Shown: positions 53,870 to 62,679 of the stretch, in pieces
Position numbering within the stretch: position 1 is the stretch's first letter
Layout: each line of letters begins with the position of its first letter
Origin: Streptomyces sp. CG4
GTDB lineage: Bacteria > Actinomycetota > Actinomycetes > Streptomycetales > Streptomycetaceae
NCBI RefSeq assembly: GCF_041080655.1
Contig: NZ_CP163525.1
Location: forward strand, 1-64,000
Length of the DNA: 64,000 bases
Direction: 5' to 3'
Program-made: the position numbers and the translations under genes
Notes under the pieces: generated by a model
The model's database searches: none
What the model was told of the DNA's origin: nothing
What the model saw: only the letters and a program-made list of their open reading frames with translations

Positions 53870-53897
53870 GTAAACATCGTAAGCTTACGGCGTTTAC
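53870..53897. promoter_or_regulatory. Perfect 28-bp nested palindrome, TetR operator
   Basis: GTAAAC (53870-53875) and GTTTAC (53892-53897) are complementary outer arms around the palindrome GTAAGCTTAC (53879-53888), spaced by ATC and GGC. It lies between the darcynin operon and the tetR gene, at a position that would overlap both promoters. Confidence 0.85.
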
Positions 53898-53973
53898 TAC
53901 AGATGATCGACGTTAACATTGTCAAGCGCGGTGCCGGCCGGCGGAGCCGCAGGACAGCAGGAGGGAGACAGCC

Positions 53974-54729
53974 GTGAGCAGCGAGTTCGCGATGGCGTCG
54001 ACGCGCCGGGCACAGAAGCGCGAAGAGGTGCGGGAGCGCCAGCGCGCCGAGACGAAGTCCGAGATCCTGGGCCACGCACGCCAGTTGCTGGTGGACGAGG
54101 GCCCGGCCGCCGTCTCCCTACGCGCCATCGCGCGCGAGATGGGGATGACCGCGCCGGGCCTGTACCGCTACTACGCCGACCACCGCCAACTGATCCAGGC
54201 CCTCACGGCCTCCCTCTACGACGAGTTGGCCGCCGGCCTGCGACACGCCTGCGACAAGGCACCCGACCAGTCCCCACGAGGCCGCTTCACCGCCACCGCC
54301 CGAGCACTACGGACCTGGGCGCTGAGCCACAAGGCGGAGTTCGCACTCATCTTCAGCAAGCCGCTGCCCGACGCCGACTGCGCACCGGGCGACCCCTGCC
54401 ACGCGGCCAGCTGGCGCTTCGGCGGCGTCTTCCTCGACCTGATGACGGAGTTCTGGCGGACGGGCACCCTCTCACTACCCGAGCCCGGCGCCCTCGACCC
54501 GGACTGGCTCCCACAGCTGGAAGAGGTGAGGGAGCATCTCGGCTCCGAACAACCGCCTCTGGAAGCGCTGTACATCTTCGTCCTCGCCTGGTCCCGGCTC
54601 TACGGCATGATCTCCATAGAAGCTTTCGGACACCTGAACTTCGCCCTGACCGATCCCGAGCCACTGTTCGAGCACAACCTCCGCGACGTCCTGAAACTGC
54701 TCCAAACCGACACGCGAAACAACCGGTAG
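53974..54729 (+). CDS. TetR-family transcriptional regulator
   Basis: GTG 53974 follows GGAGGGAG; the product has 251 residues. The DNA-binding domain is at about 25-75 (TKSEILGHARQLLVDEGPAA, VSLRAIAREMGMTAPGLYRY, YADHRQLIQALTASLYDEL). The ligand domain is the TetR_C/WHG type (KAEFALIFSKPLPD, RTGTLSLPEPGALDPDWL). It probably represses both itself and the divergent darcynin-membrane protein-oxidase operon through the palindrome just upstream. Confidence 0.92.
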   Translation: MSSEFAMASTRRAQKREEVRERQRAETKSEILGHARQLLVDEGPAAVSLRAIAREMGMTAPGLYRYYADHRQLIQALTASLYDELAAGLRHACDKAPDQSPRGRFTATARALRTWALSHKAEFALIFSKPLPDADCAPGDPCHAASWRFGGVFLDLMTEFWRTGTLSLPEPGALDPDWLPQLEEVREHLGSEQPPLEALYIFVLAWSRLYGMISIEAFGHLNFALTDPEPLFEHNLRDVLKLLQTDTRNNR

Positions 54730-55027
54730 TCCTGATCACGCCGAGGCCAGGACCTTGGCCAGCGCTTCGACGGCTCCAGGAGAGGGTCCGTGACGTGTCA
54801 CCGACTGCGCCGGGAAGGACCACGGCCACGAGGAAGACGAGGCGCCGGTGCGCGGCATGTCGAGACCAAACTATGACCTTGTGCGTCGCAGGGAATTCCC
54901 CTGCACTGTGCTGCCGATCGGCAGCACAGCCCGTGTCGTCGCCGCCTCACTCCTCCGCGTCCTCGAGAGCGGCGAGCCAGCAGCCCCGCCGAACCAGACC
55001 GGCGAGGCTTCGTCGTACCGTCGGGTG
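54730..55027. other. Region without intact gene
   Basis: It contains the perfect palindrome at 54906-54929. Minus-strand codon bias near 54940-55020 suggests a decayed continuation of the small frame at 55028-55138, but it is interrupted by stops. Confidence 0.4.
54906..54929. repeat. Perfect 24-bp palindrome
   Basis: The 12-base half CTGTGCTGCCGA at 54906-54917 is followed without spacer by its exact complement at 54918-54929. It could be an operator or part of a transcription terminator for the leftward genes. Confidence 0.6.
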
Positions 55028-55138
55028 TCACGCACAGGCGTGGATGCCCTCGCCGATGCTCGGCAGGGCGGTGGGCGCAATCGTCTCGTCCAGGTTCGGG
55101 ATGAACAGTGCCGGCGTCAGCGGGATCGGCAGCACCAT
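55028..55138 (-). CDS. Short open frame after the Rieske oxygenase gene
   Basis: ATG 55138 with GAGGG upstream encodes 36 residues (MVLPIPLTPALFIPNLDETI and on) before a stop. It begins 10 bases after the oxygenase stop, as a coupled downstream gene would. The sequence looks like the start of a larger protein that is now cut short; no family is recognised. Confidence 0.35.
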   Translation of the reverse strand: MVLPIPLTPALFIPNLDETIAPTALPSIGEGIHACA

Positions 55139-55147
55139 CGCGTTCCC

Positions 55148-56230
55148 TCACGGTGCCGGGTAGAACTGGCGGGCCCAGTGGCGGAACAGGCCGATGGCCT
55201 CGTCGCTCGCGGCGAGGCGGGGCTGTGGCTCGTAGCGTTTGGTGTTCCAGATCCTCAGGTCCTGATGGATCTTGCTGACCGCGGTGCGAAGCATCGCGCG
55301 GGCGAACGCCCGCTGCAGGCCACGACGTGGGAGCGACGCTCCGGTGGCGTCCTGCTTGTGGATGTCCGCACAAGCCGCCGCGACCAGCATCTGGGTGCGC
55401 CGGGGCCCGGTCGGCGTGTGCATGGCCCACAGGTAGCTGACGATTCCGAGCGAGGGCAGCGGGAGCTCGACCCGGAGATATCCCACCCCTGCCATGAGGA
55501 ACGAATGGTCGGCCTGGATCTTCCGCTTGAGGGCGGGAGGCCGGTCCGGCCCGAGACGCAGACGCATGCGCAGGAGGGGGCCTTGGGCCGCAGGTGGGTC
55601 GAGTTCCTGCACGGCCACGTGGTGCAGGACGGGCAGATGCCGGTAGTCGAGGGTGTTCTCGATGATTTCCTGGGCGTAGGTGTGCACTTCCGTGCGCCAA
55701 GCGGCCGTCGGGACGACTCCGGCCTGGGGGGTGTCGGGGACTTCCCAGCCGGGCGGAGCGCCGTCCGGTTCGTACCAGGCGAAGAGGAAGCCGTTGCACT
55801 CGCTGATGGTGTGGTGCTGCAGGCGGGCGCGTGGAGGCGGGCCATGGGGCGTGCCGACGCAGGTGCCATCGGGGGCGAAGGCGAAGCGATGGAAGGGGCA
55901 TACCAGGTTTTGCCCCTCCACAGTGCCGCCTGCCCCCAGATGAGCGCCCAGGTGCGGGCAGTAGGGATGCACTGCGCGGGGCCGGCCGTCGCGGGTGCGG
56001 TAGAGGACTACGTCCTCGTCCATGAAGCGGCGGGTCAGGACATTGCCGGGGGCCAGTTCTCGTGACCGCGCCAGGCAGAACCAGCCACTGGGGTAGGGCA
56101 GATGCCACCCCGGCTCGTCGACTGCGGCGTGTGGACCACGAGACGTGGGCAGTTCGTCCCTCATCGTCATGGTCGGCAGCCAAACACGAGAAGACGCAGT
56201 GAATTCAGGCCGCCCGGCAAGATCACTCAT
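55148..56230 (-). CDS. Rieske [2Fe-2S] oxygenase, ring-hydroxylating type
   Basis: The 360-residue protein has the Rieske cluster ligands in CPHLGAHLGAGG (C-x-H) and CPFHRFAFAPDG (C-x-x-H). The catalytic domain follows, with ENTLDYRHLPVLHHV giving the mononuclear iron His residues. KshA/cholesterol-7-desaturase-like oxygenases share this size and opening (GWHLPYPSGWFCLARSRELA). Its reductase is not encoded nearby. It is divergent from a flavin monooxygenase gene across a 127-base gap, which suggests a lost or partial oxidation pathway. Confidence 0.87.
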   Translation of the reverse strand: MSDLAGRPEFTASSRVWLPTMTMRDELPTSRGPHAAVDEPGWHLPYPSGWFCLARSRELAPGNVLTRRFMDEDVVLYRTRDGRPRAVHPYCPHLGAHLGAGGTVEGQNLVCPFHRFAFAPDGTCVGTPHGPPPRARLQHHTISECNGFLFAWYEPDGAPPGWEVPDTPQAGVVPTAAWRTEVHTYAQEIIENTLDYRHLPVLHHVAVQELDPPAAQGPLLRMRLRLGPDRPPALKRKIQADHSFLMAGVGYLRVELPLPSLGIVSYLWAMHTPTGPRRTQMLVAAACADIHKQDATGASLPRRGLQRAFARAMLRTAVSKIHQDLRIWNTKRYEPQPRLAASDEAIGLFRHWARQFYPAP

Positions 56231-56357
56231 ATGAGGTATCCAGCGGTCGTATCACCATGAACGATCACGGATAACACTACGATCGGTCGCTCTGGGTAAA
56301 CAGTTGGAGCGGTTCGGCATATGTGCCGGGACGCTCACGAGCCAGACGGGGGAACCG

Positions 56358-56930
56358 GTGGCCGACGCCAGTATGGACAACCATCGCCATGAAGCGGAAG
56401 TCGTCGTCATCGGGGCCGGCCTCTCCGGCGTGGCCGCCGTGATCGCGCTGCGCCGGGCTGGCTTCGACGACGTCGTTGTGTTGGAGAAGTCCGGTCGCCT
56501 CGGCGGGACCTGGCGCGACAACACCTATCCCGGATGCGGCTGCGACGTACCGTCGGTCCTCTACGAATACTCCTTCGCACCCCAGTCGTGGAGCCGGGGC
56601 TTCGCCGACCGGTCCGAGATCCTCGACTACCTCGACACCACCGCGGCAACATACGGCGTGGACAAGGCGATCCGCTACGACACCGAGGTGCTGAGCAGCC
56701 GCTGGCAGCCGGGAGCGCACCGCTGGAACCTGCAGACCACCTCGGGCACATACGCCGCCCGCGTCGTGATCGTCGCCACCGGCCCCTGGCACCGGCCACG
56801 CCATCCCGACATCCGTGTCCACACCCCGGGGGACGCCTCAGACCGCACCTACCCCCGGCACGTGTTGTGCGGTGGGGATGTGCACGGGTTCCGGCACGAA
56901 AGCGCCCCGCCGGCGTTCGGGCGGGGCTGA
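56358..56930 (+). pseudogene. Flavin-containing/Baeyer-Villiger monooxygenase, 3'-truncated
   Basis: The FAD-binding motif VVVIGAGLSGVAAVIALRRA, then RLGGTWRDNTYPGCGCDVPS and PSVLYEYSFAPQSWSRGF are typical of BVMO/FMO enzymes. After VVIVATGPWHRPRHPDI near 56810 the protein character fades, and a stop comes at 56930. Only about the first 150 of about 480 residues remain, without the NADPH domain. Start GTG 56358 or ATG 56373. Confidence 0.75.
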
Positions 56931-57131
56931 ATCGGCATCAGGGGTCAGCGCTGTGGGCCTTGGGAGATGACCACCCGCTCCGGCACCGCGCTTCCCCAGC
57001 CCGCCTACGGCGCGGTTCCTCGCCTGTGTGCTGTTCCTCGCGGTTGCACAGACCCCGCGGGGCTCGTGCTCCCGTTGCTCGTCGTTCCCCCGGGCCCGGT
57101 GGTTCGGTTTGCGGTCATGGGGTGCCGGTTA

Positions 57132-57164
57132 CCCGGGCCGACGCACGCTCTCTCTCGGCCCGGG
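57132..57164. repeat. Inverted repeat, 10-bp perfect arms
   Basis: CCCGGGCCGA at 57132-57141 pairs with TCGGCCCGGG at 57155-57164 around a 13-base loop. It is the first of three hairpins in 110 bases. Confidence 0.6.
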
Positions 57165-57179
57165 CGCCGGGGTGCGCGT

Positions 57180-57217
57180 GGGGCAGGCAGACGACGGGGG
57201 ATTCATCTGCCTGCCCC
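57180..57217. terminator. Hairpin with 12-bp perfect arms
   Basis: GGGGCAGGCAGA at 57180-57191 pairs exactly with TCTGCCTGCCCC at 57206-57217 (14-base loop). A further hairpin (ATTTCGCG with CGCGAAAT) follows at 57219-57243. Together they look like a terminator cluster or a structured RNA. Confidence 0.55.
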
Positions 57218-57792
57218 TCATTTCGCGACCGCTCGCGCGAAATAGGGGGCGAGCAGGTGTCACGGGGCCCCCGGGTCCCTGGGCTCACTCCTACAGCGCA
57301 CTGGAGTGCCGGGCCGTCACACCTCTGGGGCACCCAACGCCACACGGCTCTCCGAGCTGGGAGAGCAGGGGCAAGCCCGGCACGGGGAGAACCGAACCTG
57401 CCCCAGCACGTCAGCGCCTGCAAAGCCTCCCCCGGAGGATGGGCGCCATGACCCCGCCCGGGGTCACTTCCAACAGCGCGCCGCAGGTCAGGAGTGTCAC
57501 GGGGGGATGGGAATCGTTGCGAGACCGACAACTCTGTGAAGGAACGCCCTGGACTCCTACGTAATATGGGCACGAATACGCGAACACCGGCGACCGGTGA
57601 CTGCGGCGGTACCAGAATCACAATCCTCCATTTCATCCGGAAAATTGCCCTGGCGTGTAAACATGCAGGTAAGTGCCTTCATAGGCAGCCATATTTGGGA
57701 CATCGCAGACGCCGGTGTAACGCTGCAGTGCATGCGGAACGCAGGAGTAGGGAGAAGCGGGGCACCGACCGACTGAATCTGGGTGCCCTGGC

Positions 57793-58188
57793 GTGAACAC
57801 GCAGGCACGGCACTACGTCAGATCGGATATCCCCATGAGAAACTTCGACCCGGTTCCCGGATACCAGGCACACAACGAGCCGCCGAGCCCGGACCGCTCT
57901 CTGCACCGCCAAGCCACCACACGGCGTACGGCCATCACCGTCTGCACGATCGCCGACATTGCGGCTGGCCTGCTGGGCCTGTGGATCCTGATGTTCCTGC
58001 TCGACGCGAACCGTGTGAATGTGTTCGTCGAATTCGTGCGGGGCGCAGCGAGCTGGCTGTCCTGGTGGGCACAGGACGTTTTCACGATGGACACAGAGGG
58101 GCTACGCGTTGTCCTCAATTACGGTCTCCCTGCCGTCATCTATTTGCTGATCGGCCACGGGATCGCTGCCCGGCTCAACCGAGCCTGA
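57793..58188 (+). CDS. Small membrane protein
   Basis: From GTG 57793 the product has 131 residues; ATG 57835 (MRNFDPVPGYQAH) is an alternative. Two transmembrane segments are clear: CTIADIAAGLLGLWILMFLL and VVLNYGLPAVIYLLIGHGIA, separated by an extracytosolic loop with SWLSWWAQDVFTMD. No family recognised. The next small gene starts 49 bases later. Confidence 0.6.
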   Translation: MNTQARHYVRSDIPMRNFDPVPGYQAHNEPPSPDRSLHRQATTRRTAITVCTIADIAAGLLGLWILMFLLDANRVNVFVEFVRGAASWLSWWAQDVFTMDTEGLRVVLNYGLPAVIYLLIGHGIAARLNRA

Positions 58189-58237
58189 CAGTGAGACCGG
58201 CCTCCTCTTTATTGATCGCCATGAAAGTGAGCCGACC

Positions 58238-58462
58238 ATGACACACAGCTCAACTGGAAACGATCGCTTGCCGATCTATGAGGACCTGATTCGCGAACGC
58301 GGTGACGTCGTCGTGGAAGCTCAACTCGCCGCGGAACACACGCAGCACCAGGCAGCGGAATTGCTGACCGGACGGGATGCGGGTCAGCAAGCTCGTCGTT
58401 GGGACGGCAGCACCCGAGCCGCTGCGGCTGGTCAGCCGGAGTGGCTCGGGTCGCTGCCGTAG
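58238..58462 (+). CDS. Small hypothetical protein
   Basis: The 74-residue product starts MTHSSTGNDRLPIYEDLIRE and continues RGDVVVEAQLAAEHTQHQAA. The first 45 residues look like a conserved helical small protein; the last 25 (TRAAAAGQPEWLGSLP) look non-native, so the 3' end may be altered. It is in line with the membrane gene upstream. Confidence 0.5.
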   Translation: MTHSSTGNDRLPIYEDLIRERGDVVVEAQLAAEHTQHQAAELLTGRDAGQQARRWDGSTRAAAAGQPEWLGSLP

Positions 58463-58543
58463 GGGGTGGGCCTCGGCGCGGGTACGTCCACGTGTCCGTC
58501 CTGATACACATGACCAAGTCCGTGGCCCAGGTGGGCCGATGGC

Positions 58544-59068
58544 ATGTCGAACCAGGAAGACCGGAAACCGCAGATGGCTTACTGCTCCAGATGCCGTCGG
58601 CACCTCAATGGCGCCCTGGTGTCCTGGGTGCGGCACCTACGCCCCGGACATCGCCCCGCGCACCGCCGAGGGCCACAGCGGCCGGCCCCGGCGATGACGA
58701 GCGCCGGACCGGCCACAGCGGACCGCCGGGACCCCGCGGCCTCTGCCACGTGACTCGGCAGCCTCCCGGACGGCGAGGCGGAGTCCAGCGCTGCCATGGA
58801 CGTGGTCCCGCGCGTCGCCGCCGACGTCGACGACCTGCCGCCCGCGCGGCCAGGGCGTGCGGCGCGCCGTCGCCGGCCGGCCCGCTGGAGGATGAACAAG
58901 CGCCGGGCCTCGGTCGCGAGCGCTGTCGCACTCGTCGGAGGCGGCCTGCCCATCGCCATGATGGACCGGCACTCCACCGACCGGGCCCCGGCGGCCACGG
59001 CGCCGGACGACCCGAGGGCGGGTGCCATGCAGGAGCAGACGCCCGACCAGAACCGTCCGCCTGGGTAG
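58544..59068 (+). pseudogene. Zinc-ribbon membrane-anchored protein, frameshifted
   Basis: ATG 58544 begins MSNQEDRKPQMAYCSRCRRH (first CxxC). A shift near 58620 is needed to reach CPGCGTYAPDIAPRTAEGHS (second CxxC) in another frame. A later frame gives MNKRRASVASAVALVGGGLP, a transmembrane segment, and AMMDRHSTDRAPAATAPDDP to a stop at 59068. The order zinc ribbon, Arg-rich linker, single helix, Pro/Asp tail fits a conserved streptomycete hypothetical protein. At least two shifts. Confidence 0.55.
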
Positions 59069-59069
59069 G

Positions 59070-59215
59070 GGCTTTGACCGCCGAGCCCTTGACGAGTTTG
59101 CATATCCGGGCGACCTGCACCGGCCCCTCGGCTTGGCTCGGGCTCGTGCCCGCCGCTCGGCACCGCCCGGGCCGCGTTCCGGGCATCGACCGGGTCCGAC
59201 TTGCCGCGCCGGCGG
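59070..59215 (-). pseudogene. IS110-family transposase remnant (middle part)
   Basis: GRRRRGKSDPVDARNAARAV on the minus strand, then in another frame AEGPVQVARICKLVKGSAVK, are the post-DEDD-domain segments of IS110 transposases. Two frames and no ends. Confidence 0.55.
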
Positions 59216-59478
59216 CGGCCGTCGGCCGGGCCGACAGGGTCCGCGACACAGGCGGCGAACGCCTCTTCCGCTACCGCCCCGGCCCCGGCCCCGACCATGG
59301 CAACTACCTCCTCTGCACCGAATGCGGCCTGAGCCGGCCCGTCGACTCCGGCCCGGTCGAGGACTGAGCGGATACCATCGCAAGGACCTCCGGCTTCGCG
59401 AACGTCCGGCACACGGTCGAACCGTCCGAGGTTGACCCGGACTGCGGCCGACGGCATGCGACGGCCACACGACCGTGA
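59216..59478 (+). pseudogene. Fur/Zur-family regulator, C-terminal remnant with nonsense codon
   Basis: VGRADRVRDTGGERLFRYRP, GNYLLCTECGLSRPVDSGPV are the end of the winged helix and the zinc-binding CxxC core of a Fur-type regulator. A TGA at 59365 stands where Trp is usual (VEDW). The same frame then continues ADTIARTSGFANVRHTVEPS, the normal C-terminus. The N-terminal DNA-binding part is missing. Confidence 0.65.
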
Positions 59479-59593
59479 ACGCAAGCACCTTCTGATGTGG
59501 GCCAGGAGCCGGTTCCATCGAGTGGGTCAGGCCCCCAGTGTTCTGCCACAGAACAGCGCAACCACCCTACGGGGCGACGCAGTTACCCATGGT

Positions 59594-60367
59594 ATGGAGA
59601 ACACAGGCAGTACGCATGTCACCCGCCGGGCCCTGCTGTCAGTCGGCGGATTGATGTTTCTCAGCGCCTGCACAGCCCCTGCCGGTATGCCCGAACACGC
59701 AGGAACATCGGCACCTGACACCGTGAAGCCCACTCATCCGGGCGACTCCCACGCCAGCGAGCCCGCCCACGTCGAGCTGCCGGGCAGGCCGGAGTTCTAC
59801 GTTCACCAGGGCCCACGAGCGATCGCGCTGACCATCGACGACGGTCCGAACCCCGAATGGACTCCGCAGGTGCTGGACATCCTGCGCCGCTACGCCGTAA
59901 CCGCCACGTTCTGCCAGGTCGGCGCCCGTGTCAGCGCGTACCCCAGCCTGGTGCGGGCGGTCGCCGCCGAAGGCCACCTGATCGCCAACCACACCTGGAC
60001 CCACGCCGACCTGGCCCGGGCATCCGCCACGACCGTCCGCTCCCAGCTGGAACGCACCAGCGACACGATCGAGAAGGTCACCGGCCGGCGCCCCACGATC
60101 TTCCGCGCCCCCTACGGAGCCTGGTCGGAGCCAACCCTGGCCACCTGCCGCGAGCTGGGCATGCGGCTCCTGGACTGGTCCGTCGACCCCCACGACTGGT
60201 CACGACCGGGCGTCTCGCGCATCGTCGAGCGGATCATGGCCCACGCCCATCCCGGCTCGATCATCCTCGAACACGACGGCGGAGGCGACCGCTCCCAGAC
60301 AGTGGCCGCCCTACGCCTCGTACTTCCCCGCCTGCTCGACGCCGGCTATCACTTCGTCACCCCCTAG
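59594..60367 (+). CDS. Polysaccharide deacetylase (CE4) lipoprotein
   Basis: ATG 59594 gives a signal THVTRRALLSVGGLMFLSAC with lipobox LSAC and a twin arginine. The NodB-homology domain has the metal site AIALTIDDGPNPEWTPQVLD (Asp pair) and LIANHTWTHADLARA (HxxxH), then IFRAPYGAWSEPTL, LDWSVDPHDWSRPG and SIILEHDGGGDRSQTVAAL. It should remove N-acetyl groups from peptidoglycan or chitin-like polymers outside the cell. Length 257 residues is typical. Confidence 0.88.
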   Translation: MENTGSTHVTRRALLSVGGLMFLSACTAPAGMPEHAGTSAPDTVKPTHPGDSHASEPAHVELPGRPEFYVHQGPRAIALTIDDGPNPEWTPQVLDILRRYAVTATFCQVGARVSAYPSLVRAVAAEGHLIANHTWTHADLARASATTVRSQLERTSDTIEKVTGRRPTIFRAPYGAWSEPTLATCRELGMRLLDWSVDPHDWSRPGVSRIVERIMAHAHPGSIILEHDGGGDRSQTVAALRLVLPRLLDAGYHFVTP

Positions 60368-60378
60368 CCTCGGGCTGT

Positions 60379-60560
60379 TCACGAGCTACCCGAGCCCTGA
60401 CGCCGCCCCTGGACGAGGCGGTAGACCTCCCGGGCCACATACCGCTTCAGGCAGCGGATGATCTCACGCCGAGTCTTCCCTTCCGTAACCCGTCTCTCGT
60501 AATACGCCCGGGTACGCGGGTCCCAGCGCAGTTCCCTCGGTCGCACACCCCGATCTGATC
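60379..60560 (-). pseudogene. IS110-family transposase, C-terminal remnant
   Basis: The minus strand encodes LRWDPRTRAYYERRVTEGKT, RREIIRCLKRYVAREVYRLV and a short tail to a stop at 60379. This is the C-terminal end of IS110 transposases. Its orientation and order show it is not part of the same copy as the fragment at 59070-59215. Confidence 0.7.
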
Positions 60561-60613
60561 GCGGTGCGATCGCGGGTGATGGCGGTTGCCCGTGGCCGTC
60601 TACGCTCGGAGCC

Positions 60614-61309
60614 ATGCGCGTGCTGGTGGTGGAGGATGACCGGGAGCTTGGCCGGGTCGTGCTGTCGGGTCTGCGGTCGGCCGGGTTTGCGGTGGATCTC
60701 GCGGATCGGCTGGCGGAGGCGGATCTCAAACTGGCGGTCAGTGCCTATGACTGCCTTGTGGTGGACCGGGGGCTGCCCGACGGGGATGGGCTGGCTCTGG
60801 TCCGGGGTCTACGCCGGGCGGGTGCGCGGGTTCCCGTGCTGATGCTCACCGCGATGGATGCCGTGGCGGAGCGGGTGGCCGGGTTCGATGACGGCGCTGA
60901 CGACTACGTGGTCAAGCCCTTCGCGTTCGCGGAGCTGGCCGCGCGCGTCGGCGCGCTCTGCCGGCGCGCCGAGCAGCCGCGCCCGCCCGTGGCGGTGGTC
61001 GGTGACCTCGAGGTGGACCTGGCTCGACGCCGGGTGCGGCGTTCAGGCGTCCTGCTGACGCTCACCGCCAAGGAGTTCGCGGTTCTGGAACTTCTCGTGG
61101 CCCGGGTCGGGCAGGTGGTGTCGCGCACCGACCTGATCGAGTGCTGCTGGGACGAGATGGCGGAGCCGGCATCGAACGTGGTGGACGCAGTGATCGCGCA
61201 GCTGCGTCGCAAGCTCGGCACCCCGGCGGTGATCGGAACCGTGCGCGGGACCGGGTTCGTGATCGACTCCGAGGAGGGGCCGGAGGCCGACGGACCGGTG
61301 AACCGGTGA
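60614..61309 (+). CDS. OmpR-family response regulator
   Basis: The 231-residue protein has a receiver domain (VLVVEDDRELGR, phospho-acceptor D51 in CLVVDRGLPDGDG, VVKPFAFAELAARV). The OmpR winged helix is at about 125-222 (LTLTAKEFAVLELLVARVGQ, NVVDAVIAQLRRKLG, IGTVRGTGFVI). It overlaps the kinase gene by GTGA. The pair lies upstream of the GH9 gene, which it might control. Confidence 0.93.
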   Translation: MRVLVVEDDRELGRVVLSGLRSAGFAVDLADRLAEADLKLAVSAYDCLVVDRGLPDGDGLALVRGLRRAGARVPVLMLTAMDAVAERVAGFDDGADDYVVKPFAFAELAARVGALCRRAEQPRPPVAVVGDLEVDLARRRVRRSGVLLTLTAKEFAVLELLVARVGQVVSRTDLIECCWDEMAEPASNVVDAVIAQLRRKLGTPAVIGTVRGTGFVIDSEEGPEADGPVNR

Positions 61310-62580
61310 TCGCCAGCAGCCCGGCGGTGTCGCGACTGAGGCGGCTGCGGTGGATGCTGACCGGCCTGTTCACGTTGACCACCACCGTGTGCCTGGTCGC
61401 TCTGGCCGCGGTCGCGCTGGCGATCGACGCCCGATCGCGCACCAATGCCCTGGACGGCGATCTCAACCGGCGGGCTACGGCCTTGGCCCGTGCGGTCTAC
61501 TACGACCAGGGCGTACTGCACTTGGGACCACTGCGCGAGGACGACCTGGTCCAGGGTCCGGCCGCGGTGGCGGTGGTGGAGTGGGACGCGGCGGACCACG
61601 CGCGGCAGCGCTTTGCCCGCCGCGCCGCGCTCCTGCCACGGCTGGCCGGGCTGAGCGAGACCGGTGAGCGGGTCAGACACGACCAGGAGACTGTCGTGGA
61701 GCGGGGTACCGCCACCGACGGACGGACTGTCCGGCTGGCGGCAGCACCCGTGTGGGACGACGATCGGATCGGTGCGGTGGTTGTCGCAGTCGGTGACCCT
61801 GCGACGGGGCAACGCGACCATGACCGTCTCGTGCGGTGGCTCGTCCTCGGCGGTCTGGCGCTTGTGACCGCGGCGGCCGGCGCCGGCCATCTGCTGTCGG
61901 GACGGAGCATGCGTCCCGCGCTGCGAGCCCTGGACCAGCAGGAGCAGTTCCTGTCCGAGGCCGCACACGAGCTGCGCACCCCACTGGCCACGCTCAGGCT
62001 GGTCACGGAGGCCGGTGCGCGGTCACCGGGGGAGTCCGCCAAGGCGCTGAGCGACGCGACGCGGCTGGTGGATCAGATGGGGCGGCTGGTAGCCGGCCTG
62101 CTGGCCCGTGCGCGGATACAGGTCGGCACGCAGGAAGTGGAGCGGACGGCGCTCCGGCTCGACCAGGTCGTGGAGCAGGTCGTCGACGAACTGCCGGCGT
62201 CGGGCGCCGAGGTGACGGTGCGGGCCGAGCCCACGGTCGTGCGCGGTGATCCGGAGCTGCTGGCCCAGGCGGTGCGGAATCTGGTCGACAACGCCCTCAG
62301 GCACGGGGCTGCCCCTGGAGAGCGGGCCCGGGTCGATGTCGTGGTCGCGGAGGGCAGGGTCACCGTGCGCGATCACGGCCCAGGGGTGGCCCCGGCCGCG
62401 CGGGAGCGGGTCTTCGACCGGCGGGCGCCAGGACCTGGAGGGGGTACGGGGATCGGCTTGGCGATTGTGCGGTGGGTGGCCGATCTGCACTCCGGCACCG
62501 CGCGCATCAGCGACGCCCCCGGAGGCGGGGCCGTATCCGAACTGGTCATCCCGCGGGAACCAGCCGGTCCCCCCGTGTGA
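61306..62580 (+). CDS. OmpR-type sensor histidine kinase
   Basis: GTG 61306 overlaps the regulator's stop. Residues about 15-42 form the first transmembrane helix, a sensor loop follows (LDGDLNRRATALARAVYYDQ), and a second helix lies near 180-200 (WLVLGGLALVTAAAGAGHLL). HisKA has FLSEAAHELRTPLATLRLVT. The ATPase has LLAQAVRNLVDNALRHGAAP (N), VRDHGPGVA (G1) and GGGTGIGLAIVRWV (G2). 424 residues, complete. Confidence 0.92.
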   Translation: MIASSPAVSRLRRLRWMLTGLFTLTTTVCLVALAAVALAIDARSRTNALDGDLNRRATALARAVYYDQGVLHLGPLREDDLVQGPAAVAVVEWDAADHARQRFARRAALLPRLAGLSETGERVRHDQETVVERGTATDGRTVRLAAAPVWDDDRIGAVVVAVGDPATGQRDHDRLVRWLVLGGLALVTAAAGAGHLLSGRSMRPALRALDQQEQFLSEAAHELRTPLATLRLVTEAGARSPGESAKALSDATRLVDQMGRLVAGLLARARIQVGTQEVERTALRLDQVVEQVVDELPASGAEVTVRAEPTVVRGDPELLAQAVRNLVDNALRHGAAPGERARVDVVVAEGRVTVRDHGPGVAPAARERVFDRRAPGPGGGTGIGLAIVRWVADLHSGTARISDAPGGGAVSELVIPREPAGPPV

Positions 62581-62679
62581 CGCCGCGATGGCGCAGGGGC
62601 GATGCGGAGCCGTGGGCGCTGTGCGAGCTGCGCGGGCCGCCTCACGTTTTCCTCATGATGCCGTCGGCAGCCTTCTGGC

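Larger units (their letters stand above)
56931..57792. other. Gene-free region with several hairpins
   Basis: About 860 bases contain no supported coding sequence. Inverted repeats cluster at 57132-57243. The last 200 bases before the gene at 57793 are lower in GC (several AT-rich words near 57640-57710), consistent with promoter DNA. Confidence 0.5.

Noticed and set aside
57000..57300. Streptomyces telomere-type terminal palindromes
   Set aside because: The hairpins do not match the known telomere palindrome pattern as I remember it, and genes continue normally on both sides.
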